Part shown: one piece after another, positions 25,225-34,072 of the stretch
How the letters are laid out: every line of letters begins with the position of its first letter
How positions within the stretch are numbered: position 1 is the first letter of the stretch
From: a bacterium 210917-SL.2.15
Lineage (GTDB): Bacteria > Bacillota > Clostridia > Oscillospirales > Oscillospiraceae
Assembly: GCA_020555605.1 (NCBI GenBank)
Contig: JAJCJC010000002.1
Span: 62,001 to 126,000 of the forward strand
DNA: 64,000 nt
Direction of reading: 5' to 3'
Program-made: the position numbers and the translations under genes
The notes under the pieces: model-generated
Databases searched by the model: none
What the model saw: the letters and a program-made list of their open reading frames with translations, nothing else
Told to the model about the DNA's origin: nothing

Positions 25225-25439
25225 AAAGTCGTGCAGTGGAGAAATGGGTGCACTGCCCCCTTTCTCCTGTGCAGCATCTCTTTCCCAATGGCCCGGAACG
25301 ATGGCATGTTTTGTGTGCGGCAGGCCTTCCGACTGGCGGCCCGCCTAACTGCGGGCCGGTTCACGGCAGTGGCTGCTGTATGGGAATCTCACCCATTTTC
25401 CCTGCTTGACGGAAGCAGATCACACCGCTTCCACGCACA
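25195..25439 (-). ncRNA. Cobalamin riboswitch with terminator platform
   Basis: Read on the minus strand, the aptamer is bounded by P1 arms TGTGCG (25439-25434) and CGCACA (25319-25314). It holds GGGAAAATGGGTGAGATTCCC-like core sequence, a CAGCCACTGCC block (complement of about 25363-25375) and the B12 box AGTCGGAAGGCCTGCC (25335-25320 region). The aptamer is short (about 126 nt). The terminator at 25224-25195 is the expression platform. It heads 24 co-directional B12 genes. No convincing -35/-10 pair was found just upstream; only a TACAAT (25453-25448) inside the space after the deaminase gene. Confidence 0.9.
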
Positions 25440-25469
25440 GCAATTCAATTGTATTCAGACTCTTGTGTC

Positions 25470-25988
25470 TCAGCTTTCGCAGCCATCACAGCCGCAGCCG
25501 CACTCGCCTCGCAACAGATCCAGCGAATCGTCCTCGTCGATCCACCTCTGCACCGGCACCACTTCGAATTCCTCGCTGGTGCGGCGGATAACCACCCGCT
25601 CCAGGCCGACATTGATGATGGTGCGCCGGCACATGGCGCAGGAAGTGGCATCGTGCAACAATTCTCCTGTGCGGGCATCCCGCCCGGCAAGATACAGCGT
25701 GCCGCCCACCGTGTCGCGCCGGGCAGCGGAAATGATGGCGTTGGCTTCGGCGTGGACACTGCGGCACAGCTCATAGCGCTCGCCCCGGGGAACCCGCATC
25801 TGCTCACGGGTACAATACCCCAGATCCACACAGTTTCTGCGACCGCGGGGCGCACCGTTGTATCCGGTGGCAATGATCTCGTCGTTGTTCACGATGATAG
25901 CTCCATAGCACCGGCGCAGGCAGGTGGAGCGCTTGAGCACGGTTTCTGCAATGTCGAGATAATAATTTTCCTTGCTGATGCGCGGCAT
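25470..25988 (-). CDS. Deoxycytidylate deaminase-family protein (ComEB-like)
   Basis: 172 residues from ATG 25988, behind GGAGG. Zinc site of the dCMP/cytidine deaminase family: SVHAEANAII (His and proton-shuttle Glu) and SCAMCRRTI (two Cys). A CLRRCYGAIIVNNDEIIATGYNGAPRG block near the N-terminus matches ComEB/dCMP deaminases. Ends in an unusual Cys-rich tail GECGCGCDGCES. Probably converts dCMP to dUMP. Its stop is only about 30 nt before the riboswitch. Confidence 0.88.
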   Translation of the reverse strand: MPRISKENYYLDIAETVLKRSTCLRRCYGAIIVNNDEIIATGYNGAPRGRRNCVDLGYCTREQMRVPRGERYELCRSVHAEANAIISAARRDTVGGTLYLAGRDARTGELLHDATSCAMCRRTIINVGLERVVIRRTSEEFEVVPVQRWIDEDDSLDLLRGECGCGCDGCES

Positions 25989-26025
25989 GGCATGCCCTCC
26001 CCCACAACGGCTGGTCCTGTTGTTC

Positions 26026-26054
26026 AGTATACCCTGCCGCCAGACATTGTGCAA
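26026..26054 (-). promoter_or_regulatory. Promoter for the deaminase gene
   Basis: TTGCAC (26054-26049), 17-nt spacer, TATACT (26031-26026) on the minus strand, just downstream of the terminator of the preceding operon. Transcription from here could also read through into the B12 riboswitch. Confidence 0.6.
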
Positions 26055-26087
26055 GGGTCCTCTGCTCATTTTTCGCCAAAAACAGGC

Positions 26088-26116
26088 AAAAAAATTCCGC
26101 CGCAGATGCGGCGGAA
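26088..26116 (-). terminator. Terminator after the Spo0A-like/TauE-like pair
   Basis: Stem TTCCGCCG/CGGCGGAA region (26116-26107 with 26104-26095), followed on the minus strand by a long T run. T-rich on the plus side too, but no plus-strand gene ends here. Confidence 0.88.
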
Positions 26117-26154
26117 ATGTTTTTTATCCGTTTCGGAAAAGAAAAGGCCGCGTT

Positions 26155-27018
26155 TCAGGTACTCTTCCGCAGCATGGAAACCGAAGTGAGCGCCATGATA
26201 ACCAGCAGCACTGCCGTCAGGATGCCGGCGGGCAGCGTCACGGTGAAAGCCGTTCCGGCCAAGGCGCCCAAAGCCCCGAAACTCACCGCCGCCAAAGCAA
26301 TTTTCTTTTGATACAGCGCACTGCGCAGCACACGGATCCCGCCGGCCATAGGACTGACCACGCCCATCACCAGCATGAGCGTCAGCGTATTGATGGGGGA
26401 AAGCCCCATCAGCAGCAGCAGCGCAATGGCCGGCGGCTTCATGGGCACACCGAACATATTGAGAAATCCCAAGCTAAAAATCACCGGCAGCGCAATGCAC
26501 CGCTGCCAGGGCGCCAGCGCCCCTCCAGTGCCGGCCGTGCCGGAGGATACAACCAGTTTGAGCACCATGGCGCCCATGGAGGCCAGCATGGCAATGGCCA
26601 TGATCTTACGGATCGCAGCGGCAGGCAATGCCGTCATCACCCGCGCTCCCGTCAGGCTACCCGCCGCGATGGCCGCGGCGCACAGCAGCGTCGTGGCCAT
26701 GTCGAGCCCGCCCGTCCCACGGCACAGATAGGAAAACGCAATCAGCGCACTGGGAAACACCGCTGCAGCCACCAATGTTCCCGGCAGCCGCCGGTCGTCC
26801 ACCCAGCGGCATTTCTGAAACACCATGGTGTTCAGAATAAAATCCGGCACACCCATGGTGGTGAAAAAATATACCGCCGCTTCACACACGGAAAGCTTCC
26901 AGAACGCTCCCGGCTCCTCCGCCGCACCGGCGCGATCTTTCCATGCAGCGCGCAGGAGAAGCAGCGCATACACCGTCCCATAAATGAGGATCAGCGCCCC
27001 GAGAATCGTTTCAATCAC
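26155..27018 (-). CDS. TauE/SafE-family membrane transporter
   Basis: 287 residues, about eight membrane helices with one central loop. GTG start at 27018 overlaps the upstream stop by 8 nt (GTGATTGA). The family pattern is seen in GSLTGARVMTALPAAAIRKIMA (first repeat) and the matching region near the C-terminus GALGALAGTAFTVTLPAGILTAVLL. TauE/SafE proteins export small organic or inorganic anions; substrate here unknown. Coupling to a Spo0A-like regulator is unusual. N-terminal extension with an extra helix before the usual start of the family. Confidence 0.75.
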   Translation of the reverse strand: MIETILGALILIYGTVYALLLLRAAWKDRAGAAEEPGAFWKLSVCEAAVYFFTTMGVPDFILNTMVFQKCRWVDDRRLPGTLVAAAVFPSALIAFSYLCRGTGGLDMATTLLCAAAIAAGSLTGARVMTALPAAAIRKIMAIAMLASMGAMVLKLVVSSGTAGTGGALAPWQRCIALPVIFSLGFLNMFGVPMKPPAIALLLLMGLSPINTLTLMLVMGVVSPMAGGIRVLRSALYQKKIALAAVSFGALGALAGTAFTVTLPAGILTAVLLVIMALTSVSMLRKST

Positions 27019-27784
27019 CGCTGTTCCTCTGCCTCTGGCGGCGGTTCAGTTCCAGCTTGCAATAGGTGACCATACCCGCCAGAAAGTTTCCGTTGCTGGG
27101 TCGGCCGCTCTTATTCCTGTAGCGGCCGGCCTTGCCGAAGATCGTCTCCTGAAGCGCGGCGTCTCCTCTGGCCCATGCTTCCCCTATAGCATAACTGAGG
27201 CGATGCTCGATCCCATCCGTATCCTTTTCCCGCTCATCCATGCAGGGGCGGTAAATCTTTTCCTGCAGCGCATGTACCGCCGAGGGATCGTCCAGGCCGA
27301 TCAGGATCATTTGGGCCACCATGTCGAGCCTTCGCAGCGGAATCCCGATGTCCCGCAGCGTTTTCAGCACAAACTCTTCCCGATTCAGCTGCTCCTCCAC
27401 CGAAACTATGGAAATGTGCTTGACCATGTTGCGCAGATTCCGCATCAGGGATGCAAAATCACAGGGCTTGGGCAGAAAACAATCTGCACCGCGGCGCAGC
27501 GCCTCATACTGATTCTCCTCCTGCATCCAAGCAGAAAGGATCAGCACGTGCGGAGCCTGCGGTTCCTGCGCGATCTCGGAAAGCAGGCCGAACCCGTCCA
27601 GCCCCGGCAAAACCACATCCATCACAACAAGGTCGGGCCGCAGACGCCGCACCGCCCGCAAGGCCTCCATGCCGTCGCCCACGGATGCCAGCACGGTGAA
27701 TGCGCCGTCCCGCTCCATATACTCCTGCAGCAGTCCCCGGAAGTCTTCGTTTGCATCCACAAGAATCACGGATATCTTTTCCAT
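27011..27784 (-). CDS. Spo0A-like response regulator
   Basis: 257 residues. Receiver domain (1-120) with phospho-acceptor D56 in LVVMDVVLP and Lys in LPKPCD; the acidic pocket is D10-A11, where two acidic residues are usual. The C-terminal part follows Spo0A: IEHRLSYAIGEAWARG, then a PSNGNFLAGMVTYCKLEL end like the Spo0A KPTNSEFIA-type end. Spo0A binds 0A boxes and commits cells to sporulation. This copy may be the cell's Spo0A or a paralogue; the neighbourhood (not spoIVB) and divergent pocket favour caution. ATG 27784. Confidence 0.75.
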   Translation of the reverse strand: MEKISVILVDANEDFRGLLQEYMERDGAFTVLASVGDGMEALRAVRRLRPDLVVMDVVLPGLDGFGLLSEIAQEPQAPHVLILSAWMQEENQYEALRRGADCFLPKPCDFASLMRNLRNMVKHISIVSVEEQLNREEFVLKTLRDIGIPLRRLDMVAQMILIGLDDPSAVHALQEKIYRPCMDEREKDTDGIEHRLSYAIGEAWARGDAALQETIFGKAGRYRNKSGRPSNGNFLAGMVTYCKLELNRRQRQRNSGD

Positions 27785-27818
27785 CTGTCATCGCCTCTCT
27801 CTTTACAACGATAGTGCT

Positions 27819-27847
27819 ATTCTATCCGAAAAAGTCTTACAGCGCAA
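27819..27847 (-). promoter_or_regulatory. Putative promoter of the Spo0A-like gene
   Basis: TTGCGC (27847-27842), 17-nt spacer, TAGAAT (27824-27819), 35 nt before the ATG. Sigma-A-like but imperfect; no clear 0A box was recognised. Confidence 0.45.
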
Positions 27848-27885
27848 GGGTTATTCGTGAAAACACGCTCAAATCAAGGCGAAAA

Positions 27886-27925
27886 ATAAAAACGGCGCCA
27901 GCCGATTTTTTCGGTTCGCGCCGTT
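27886..27925 (-). terminator. Terminator of the V-type ATP synthase operon
   Basis: Stem AACGGCGC/GCGCCGTT (27918-27925 with 27891-27898) with an inner CCGA/TCGG helix, followed by a T-rich tract on the minus strand. A T run also follows on the plus strand. Confidence 0.9.
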
Positions 27926-27953
27926 TTTTCTCCTTTTTTCTCTCTTTTCCCGT

Positions 27954-28607
27954 TCACTGTGCGCCAAAGCGCTGTGTCCGCGCCTCAGCCAGCACCAGCT
28001 CTTTCACCTTCATCAAACGCACAATATTACCCCGCTCGTTTTCTTCCAGCTTCATGGCAATACGCCGAATCTGTTCCTGCAGCTCCGGGATCAGTACATA
28101 TTCCAGAGCGTTTACCCTGCGGCGGGCAGCTTCCAGCTCCCGCGCCATGCAGTGCACCGTCTTTTCCGCTTCGGCCAGCTCCAGAAGTTTCGGCAGCGCT
28201 GCATGCAGACGCGAAAGCGCCTCATCCAGTGCCCCATCGGTCTGAGCATAGCCATAAGGCCGTCCCGGCAGCGCCTGTGCAGAAATGGAAAAGGCTGGAA
28301 GCGCCACCCCCATGCCGCTGTGCACTTGTGCATCCAAATGAAGCGTTTGGGCCGGGTACAGCAGCGCTCCGGCAAGAAAGGCCGGCGACAGCGCCGCTGC
28401 GGCCTCGTTTTGTGCCGCCCGGGCCGACGCAAGCATCTGCCCGGTTTCCCGGCGCAGTGTCCGCGCCCGGTGCACCTGCTCGAGCAGACGGCGCATCATC
28501 TCGTCTCTCTTGTCCTTGAGCAGTTTATGCCCCCGCTGGGCTGTCCGCAGCCGCTGTTTCAGCCGTCCCAGCTCCATCCGCGTGGGGTTCACCATCTTCT
28601 GCGCCAT
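27954..28607 (-). CDS. ntpD: V-type ATP synthase subunit D
   Basis: 217 residues, the central rotor shaft. Long helices at both ends: [32 protein letters not shown] at the N-terminus (family signature, given here as successive helix turns) and [21 protein letters not shown] near the C-terminus. AAGGAGG lies 6 nt before ATG 28607. The first 83 nt overlap the end of ntpB, far more than at other junctions. Confidence 0.95.
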   Translation of the reverse strand: MAQKMVNPTRMELGRLKQRLRTAQRGHKLLKDKRDEMMRRLLEQVHRARTLRRETGQMLASARAAQNEAAAALSPAFLAGALLYPAQTLHLDAQVHSGMGVALPAFSISAQALPGRPYGYAQTDGALDEALSRLHAALPKLLELAEAEKTVHCMARELEAARRRVNALEYVLIPELQEQIRRIAMKLEENERGNIVRLMKVKELVLAEARTQRFGAQ

Positions 28608-29988
28608 AGCGCGCCTCCTTTTCCGGATAATACCGCTCGATAAATTCCGGCTTGATCCGCTTGAGTTCTTCCCGCGGCAACAGGCCCAACATCTGCCAGC
28701 CCAGCTTCATGGTCTGCTCAATGGAGCGGTTCTCTTCGTTGCCCTGGCCCACATAGCGCGTTTCAAAGGCGTCGGCAAAACGCGCATAGGCCCGATCCAG
28801 TTCCGAAAGCGCACTCTCGCCCATAACCGTGGCCAGCTCCCGTGCTTCCTTTCCCGCGGCATAAGCGGCAAAAAGCTGATTCATTACGCCTGCATGATCT
28901 TCCCGTGTTTTGCCCGGGCCAATTCCCTTATCCTTCAGACGCGAGAGGCTGGGCAGCACATCCACCGGCGGCAGAATTCCTTTTCGATACAGCTCCCGGC
29001 TCAAAATGATCTGTCCCTCGGTAATATAGCCCGTCAGGTCAGGAATGGGATGCGTTTTGTCGTCCTCCGGCATGGTCAGGATCGGCAGCATTGTCACCGA
29101 CCCTTTCTTGCCCTGCATACGCCCCGCCCGCTCGTACATGGTGGCCAGATCGGTGTAGAGATACCCCGGATATCCCCGGCGGCCCGGCACTTCTTTCCGG
29201 GCGGCGGATACCTCCCGCTGGGCTTCGGCGTAGTTGGTGATATCCGTCAGGATCACCAACACATGCATGCCCCGTTCGAAGGCCAGATATTCCGCCGCGG
29301 TCAGGGCCATGCGGGGCGCGGCAATGCGCTCCACCGCCGGCTCGTCCGCCAGGTTGACAAAGAGCACCGTGCGCTCCAGCGCCCCGGTGCGGCGAAAATC
29401 CCGAATGAAAAATTCCGCTTCCTCAAAGGTAATGCCGATGGCGGCAAACACCACGGCAAAGTTACTTTCATCGCCTGGCACCTTCGCCTGCCGGGCGATC
29501 TGCGCAGCCAGTGCCGCATGGGGCAGTCCCGAACCGGAAAAAATGGGCAGCTTCTGCCCGCGCACCAAAGTATTCAGGCCATCTATGGTGGAAATGCCGG
29601 TCTGTATAAATTCATCCGGGTAGTCCCGGGCAGCGGGATTCATGGGCTGTCCGTTGATGTCCAGATACTCCTCGCACAGCAGCGGCGCGCCGCCGTCAAT
29701 CGCCTCGCCCATACCCGAAAACACGCGCCCCAGCATATCTTTGGAAACCCCCAGCTGCAGCGGGTGGCCCAAAAAGCGTACCCCCGCCTGGTTGAGCCGG
29801 ATTCCGGCAGAGCTTTCAAAAAGCTGCACCACCGCCCGGCTGCCGTCCACTTCCAGCACGCGGCACAACCGCCGCCCACCGTCCGCCATACGGATTTCAG
29901 CCAGTTCGTCATAGCCCACGCCTTCCACGCCTTCCACCACCATCAGCGGGCCGGAAATCTCATGGATCGTACGGTATTCCCGAATCAT
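28525..29988 (-). CDS. ntpB: V-type ATP synthase subunit B
   Basis: 487 residues; non-catalytic nucleotide-binding subunit of the V1 head. Family blocks [36 protein letters not shown] (degenerate P-loop as normal for B), [19 protein letters not shown] and the C-terminal [19 protein letters not shown]. Homology should end soon after FIERYYPE; the last 25 or so residues are a low-complexity Ala/Gly/Asp tail encoded inside the ntpD start. ATG 29988 overlaps the ntpA stop (ATGA). Confidence 0.95.
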   Translation of the reverse strand: MIREYRTIHEISGPLMVVEGVEGVGYDELAEIRMADGGRRLCRVLEVDGSRAVVQLFESSAGIRLNQAGVRFLGHPLQLGVSKDMLGRVFSGMGEAIDGGAPLLCEEYLDINGQPMNPAARDYPDEFIQTGISTIDGLNTLVRGQKLPIFSGSGLPHAALAAQIARQAKVPGDESNFAVVFAAIGITFEEAEFFIRDFRRTGALERTVLFVNLADEPAVERIAAPRMALTAAEYLAFERGMHVLVILTDITNYAEAQREVSAARKEVPGRRGYPGYLYTDLATMYERAGRMQGKKGSVTMLPILTMPEDDKTHPIPDLTGYITEGQIILSRELYRKGILPPVDVLPSLSRLKDKGIGPGKTREDHAGVMNQLFAAYAAGKEARELATVMGESALSELDRAYARFADAFETRYVGQGNEENRSIEQTMKLGWQMLGLLPREELKRIKPEFIERYYPEKEARYGAEDGEPHADGAGTAETAAADSPAGA

Positions 29989-31766
29989 ACAGCTTCCTCC
30001 CTTTTCAGCGCAGCCGTTTCCTGCTCCATTTGTTTCTCCAGAGCGTCATACGCGCTCTGCCAGCCGTCCTCCGCCGCCATCTTGGCCCGGCCCAGCACCT
30101 GCCGGGCCGGAAGCTCCAGCAGATCGCGCAAAGCCGCACCCTGTCCCTGGGCAGAGCGGCACAGCGCATCCCAGCGCAAAATCAGCTCCAGCAGGCGCGC
30201 CTGACGAGGCAGCGGCGTGTAAGCATCCTCCGCCACAAAGGCGTTTTGCTGCAAAAAATCCTCGCGCAGCATTTTCGCCGTTTCCAGTGTCATCTGATCC
30301 GCCTCGGACAAGGCATCCCGCCCCACCAGGCGCACAATTTCCTGCAGGCTTTCCTCCTGCTGCAGCAGTGCCATAGCCTGCTCCCGCAAGGTGGGAAAAT
30401 CTACCGTCAGGTTCTTCCGGTACCAGGGCGAAAGCGACGTGCGGTAGAGCGAATAGGAATTGAGCCAGTTGATCGCCGGGAAATGCCGCCGGTACGCCAA
30501 CTGCGCATCCAGCGCCCAGAACACTTTCACAATGCGCATCGTCCCCTGGGACACCGGCTCACTCAGGTCTCCGCCGGGGGGCGACACAGCACCCACAGCG
30601 GTCAGGCTTCCCCGGCGCGCACCGCCGCCCAGCGTTTCCACTACGCCGGCCCGTTCATAAAACTGGGCCAGCCGGGAGGCGAGATAGGCCGGATACCCTT
30701 CTTCGCCGGGCATCTCTTCCAACCGTCCGGACATTTCACGCAGCGCTTCGGCCCAGCGCGAGGTGGAGTCGGCAATGACGGCCACGTCATAGCCCATATC
30801 GCGGAAATATTCAGCAATGGTGATACCGGTGTAAACGCTGGCCTCTCGGGCGGCTACCGGCATATCCGAGGTGTTTGCAATCAAAACCGTGCGCTCCATC
30901 AGGCTGCGGCCCGTACGAGGATCCGTCAGCTCCGGGAATTCCCGGAGCACATCCGTCATCTCATTGCCGCGCTCCCCGCAGCCGATGTATACCACAATAT
31001 CCACGTCCGCCCATTTGGCAAGCTGGTGCTGCACCACAGTCTTGCCAGAGCCGAAGGGGCCAGGTACAGCGGCAGTGCCGCCTTTGGCCAGGGGAAAAAG
31101 GGTATCGATGACACGCTGCCCCGTAGCCAGCGGCGTTTCCGGCGGAAGCTTTTCCCGGTAGGGTCGCCCCCTGCGCACCGGCCAGCGCTGGGCCATGGTC
31201 ACCTCCCGCCGCGCTCCGGTATCGATCACAGCGACCACCTCATCCACCGTGTACGCACCCTCGCGGGCAATGGAGTCCACCGTACCGGAAAGCCCCACCG
31301 GCGTCAAAATACGGTGCTCCACTGCCGCCGTTTCCTGTACGGTTCCAAGAACATCTCCCGGCTGCACCACCTGCCCTTTTTGCACCGCGGGCACAAAGTG
31401 CCATTTTTTCTCCCTCGGCAGCGCGCTGACATGGACGCCGCGCGCAAGATTGCCGCCGCTCCGCTCCAGCAGCGCCGGCAGCGGGCGCTGAATGCCGTCG
31501 TAAATCATGCCCAGAAGGCCGGGGCCAAGCTCGGCCGACAGCGGCGCGCCGGTGCTCTCCACCGGCGCGCCGGGCATCAGCATTGATGTATCCTCATACA
31601 CCTGGATGGAAGCCCGCGCCCCGGTCATATTCAGGATCTCACCAATAAGTCCCTCCTCGCCCACGCGCACCACATCCGCCATATGGGCTTCCTCCATGCC
31701 GTCGGCCACGACCAGCGGCCCGGACACCTTTATGATCCTTCCCTGTTTCAACGGTTCTTCCTCCAT
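29985..31766 (-). CDS. ntpA: V-type ATP synthase subunit A (catalytic)
   Basis: 593 residues, full length. N-terminal barrel with [14 protein letters not shown], the V-type-specific insertion (about 110-180), P-loop GPFGSGKT at 236-243, catalytic Glu in GCGERGNEM, and [31 protein letters not shown] (family block, quoted in parts). Hydrolyses or makes ATP at the A/B interface. 25-nt gap from ntpG; start codon ATG with a weak Shine-Dalgarno. Confidence 0.97.
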   Translation of the reverse strand: MEEEPLKQGRIIKVSGPLVVADGMEEAHMADVVRVGEEGLIGEILNMTGARASIQVYEDTSMLMPGAPVESTGAPLSAELGPGLLGMIYDGIQRPLPALLERSGGNLARGVHVSALPREKKWHFVPAVQKGQVVQPGDVLGTVQETAAVEHRILTPVGLSGTVDSIAREGAYTVDEVVAVIDTGARREVTMAQRWPVRRGRPYREKLPPETPLATGQRVIDTLFPLAKGGTAAVPGPFGSGKTVVQHQLAKWADVDIVVYIGCGERGNEMTDVLREFPELTDPRTGRSLMERTVLIANTSDMPVAAREASVYTGITIAEYFRDMGYDVAVIADSTSRWAEALREMSGRLEEMPGEEGYPAYLASRLAQFYERAGVVETLGGGARRGSLTAVGAVSPPGGDLSEPVSQGTMRIVKVFWALDAQLAYRRHFPAINWLNSYSLYRTSLSPWYRKNLTVDFPTLREQAMALLQQEESLQEIVRLVGRDALSEADQMTLETAKMLREDFLQQNAFVAEDAYTPLPRQARLLELILRWDALCRSAQGQGAALRDLLELPARQVLGRAKMAAEDGWQSAYDALEKQMEQETAALKREEAV

Positions 31767-31791
31767 TCCAAATTACTATCCCATCGTTTTT

Positions 31792-32091
31792 TCACACTGC
31801 ATCAGTCCCCAGCGCCCGACGGACGGCTTCTTGCAGCGGATCTTCTTCCGCTGCGCTGTCTTCAGATAAAAAGAGTACCGCAGGCAGAATACGGTCGCGA
31901 CAACGCAGCGCCCGCTCCCGCAAAACCTCCCGCCATTCTGCATCCACAAAAATCACAGCGCAGTTTTCTCGTACCATGCGGTCAAATGCCTCTTCGGCCT
32001 GCCGGGCCGTCTCCACATAAAACGACCGCACACCCAGAGCAGAAAAAGCTTCGGTTCTTACCCGGCGGCCCAGAATTCCCATCTCAGCCAT
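31792..32091 (-). CDS. ntpG: V-type ATP synthase subunit F
   Basis: 99 residues, small rotor-associated subunit (NtpG of Enterococcus). MGILGRRVRTEAFSALGV and VIFVDAEW match the family's alternating strand/helix start, where the usual GD-DT-GF motif is degenerate (GRRVRTEAFSALG). ATG 32091 overlaps the ntpC stop by 8 nt. Assignment rests on size, position between C and A, and the fold pattern. Confidence 0.85.
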   Translation of the reverse strand: MAEMGILGRRVRTEAFSALGVRSFYVETARQAEEAFDRMVRENCAVIFVDAEWREVLRERALRCRDRILPAVLFLSEDSAAEEDPLQEAVRRALGTDAV

Positions 32092-33010
32092 CGTACACCT
32101 CCAGCCGCTTTTTTACTTCCTCCGCAGAGAGAGAGTTGCCCAACGCTGTACTTATGCGCAGCCCTCTCCGCCGCAGTTCCAGCCGCAGCAGAAACGCCAA
32201 AAGCGCTTCCGCGCCAAAAGCATAAACGCTGCAGCGCCGGGCAAAGGCCGCCAATGCTTCAGCCGCGGCCTCTCCGGCCCGCTCTGCACTGCCCTTTTCT
32301 GCCGCCGAACGCAGGGACGGAACGAAAAATACTGCGGCCAGATTGCCGCTATCGCGCGCTTCCAGCAGCCGGGACACTCCGACGTTGCCGCCCTCAAGCA
32401 ACATTTCCTCCACAGCCTCCGGCGTACTCTTCTGCATGCGCAGCACCGTCTGCAGATTGACACCGTCGATCCGCACGCGCACATATTCCTGTGCAGCGGC
32501 ACTCCCACTGTGCAGTGCACTCTCGCCCATTTCACGGTACAGCGCACGGTCCAGCGCCGCATCGAGCAGTTGCGCACTGCGGCTCTCCGTCCAGGCGCGG
32601 CGCGCCTCGGCAGCGCCCCGACGCAGCCATGACGGCAGCGCCGCCGCGCCCCCCTCCTCACGCATCGCTTCGCGCATGGTTTCCTCCGGCACGCTGCCGC
32701 AGGGCGAAAGCAGTTCCTGGGCTGCTGCTGCCTGCCCAGTCACTGCCCCTTTAAGCAATACTTTTGCATTGTGACAGTCAAACGGAAAGCGGAACAAATC
32801 CACAATGGGCCGCCCCGCGCCCTGGGCCAGGGATGCGAGCAGCGCTCCGGTCTGCGCATCCTCACGAAGCGGTAAAATGCCTTGTCCTTCCGGACCAGTT
32901 TCTTCTGTTCCAGCCCGATGTGCAATTTCCTCCCAAGATGGCAGTGCAGCGCTCAGCACCCCCACCCGAGCGGAAAGATACAATAGCTTTTCCGTCTTAT
33001 CACGTCCCAT
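32084..33010 (-). CDS. ntpC: V-type ATP synthase subunit C
   Basis: 308 residues. ATG 33010 is 6 nt after GGAGG; another ATG lies one codon earlier. Mostly helical, with three repeated segments, including FDCHNAKVLLKG and YVRVRIDGVNLQTVLR, the hallmark of the V-ATPase C/d subunit that caps the rotor and docks on the K ring. Overlaps ntpE by 11 nt. Confidence 0.92.
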   Translation of the reverse strand: MGRDKTEKLLYLSARVGVLSAALPSWEEIAHRAGTEETGPEGQGILPLREDAQTGALLASLAQGAGRPIVDLFRFPFDCHNAKVLLKGAVTGQAAAAQELLSPCGSVPEETMREAMREEGGAAALPSWLRRGAAEARRAWTESRSAQLLDAALDRALYREMGESALHSGSAAAQEYVRVRIDGVNLQTVLRMQKSTPEAVEEMLLEGGNVGVSRLLEARDSGNLAAVFFVPSLRSAAEKGSAERAGEAAAEALAAFARRCSVYAFGAEALLAFLLRLELRRRGLRISTALGNSLSAEEVKKRLEVYDG

Positions 33011-33590
33011 CATCGTCCTCCGCACCAAAGAGCAGCGTCGCTATCCGTGCGCTCTCCCGGCGGCGTACCTGGGCCAAAAGTGTCGGCAGCGTGCAGTCCA
33101 CCTCCACCGCACCATAGCGCAGGATAAACCCTGCCGTACCGCAGGACTCCGCACTCAGATGCAGTCTCGGATACGTCCGTTGCAGCGCCGCACCAAACGT
33201 GCCCCGGTCTTCCCGGCACACCAGCGCTTCGCCTTCTTTCTCCGGCTCCACCGCCGCCTCGGCCAACTTGAGATACAGCTTTTCCCGACGCGCGGTATCC
33301 AACCCTTCCAAGCTGGCGCGGGCTGCAGCAAAAGCCTCCTCCACCACAGCCTGCCGCGTCCGCAGCAACGCGCTTCGGCGTTCCATAACAAGAAGTTGTC
33401 GCCGGCTCTGTTCGATCTGCGACAAATGTTCCTCCATGCGCTCGTGCTCCCGGGCGGCAAAGCGCGCCTGTTTCTGCCGTTCCCGCTCACGCAGCTCTTC
33501 AGCCCGCCGCTGCGCCGACTGCAGCAGCGCGCTGCACTCCTGGCGGCTGTCCGCGTCAATATGGGCCACAATCGCTTCGATTCCCTTCAA
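33000..33590 (-). CDS. ntpE: V-type ATP synthase subunit E (peripheral stalk)
   Basis: 196 residues. TTG start at 33590, after GAGGTGAG; the frame has no better start. N-terminal half is a long charged coiled coil (ECSALLQSAQRRAEELRERE and onward), C-terminal half a globular head with AESCGTAGFILRYGAVEVDCTL, as in NtpE. Forms the stator with the NtpF product. Confidence 0.9.
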   Translation of the reverse strand: MKGIEAIVAHIDADSRQECSALLQSAQRRAEELRERERQKQARFAAREHERMEEHLSQIEQSRRQLLVMERRSALLRTRQAVVEEAFAAARASLEGLDTARREKLYLKLAEAAVEPEKEGEALVCREDRGTFGAALQRTYPRLHLSAESCGTAGFILRYGAVEVDCTLPTLLAQVRRRESARIATLLFGAEDDDGT

Positions 33591-33601
33591 GCGCGCTCAC
33601 C

Positions 33602-34072
33602 TCACAAACTGTTCAACATCAGGAAAGACGCCAGCAAACACAAAATCGCATAAAACTCCACCATGATGGCAAAAATCAGGCCCTTGGCCATCTGATCGCC
33701 CCGTCGGGCCACTGCCATTACGCCGGCAGCAGCACAGCGCCCCTGGGCAATGGCCGTAAAATACCCACCGATGCCCATAGGCAGGCATGCAGCAAAATAC
33801 TGCAGCCCTGCGCTCAGGCTCAGATCCGGCACACCGGTATCAAAAAAGCCCATTTTCATCATGGCAAAAAACCAGATGACCAGACCGTAAAGGCCCTGCG
33901 TACCGGGAATGATCTCCAAAATCAGGCACTGGGCGAACTTAGTCGGGTCCTCCGCAATCACCCCAGCGCCCGCCTCGCCCGCCAGTCCCACACCTCGGCC
34001 GGAGCCAGCGCAGGCGAGGCCCACAGCCAGAATGGCGCCCAAAAAAGCAATGCCCGTTCCTAAACTTGTCAT
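33602..34072 (-). CDS. ntpK: V-type ATP synthase subunit K (rotor ring)
   Basis: 156 residues, two hairpins, four helices. Only the second hairpin has the ion-carrying carboxylate, E139 in IMVEFYAIL; the aligned position in hairpin 1 is G57. Residues matching the Na+ ligands of Enterococcus hirae NtpK are present: PGTQ (T58, Q59), Q110 in AIAQGR and E139, with Ile in place of the ligand Leu. This supports Na+ specificity. ATG 34072 overlaps ntpI (ATGA). Confidence 0.95.
   Translation of the reverse strand: MTSLGTGIAFLGAILAVGLACAGSGRGVGLAGEAGAGVIAEDPTKFAQCLILEIIPGTQGLYGLVIWFFAMMKMGFFDTGVPDLSLSAGLQYFAACLPMGIGGYFTAIAQGRCAAAGVMAVARRGDQMAKGLIFAIMVEFYAILCLLASFLMLNSL

Noticed and set aside
28510..31586. 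Long plus-strand frames opposite ntpB and ntpA
   Set aside because: Shadows of the V-ATPase genes, which are complete on the other strand.
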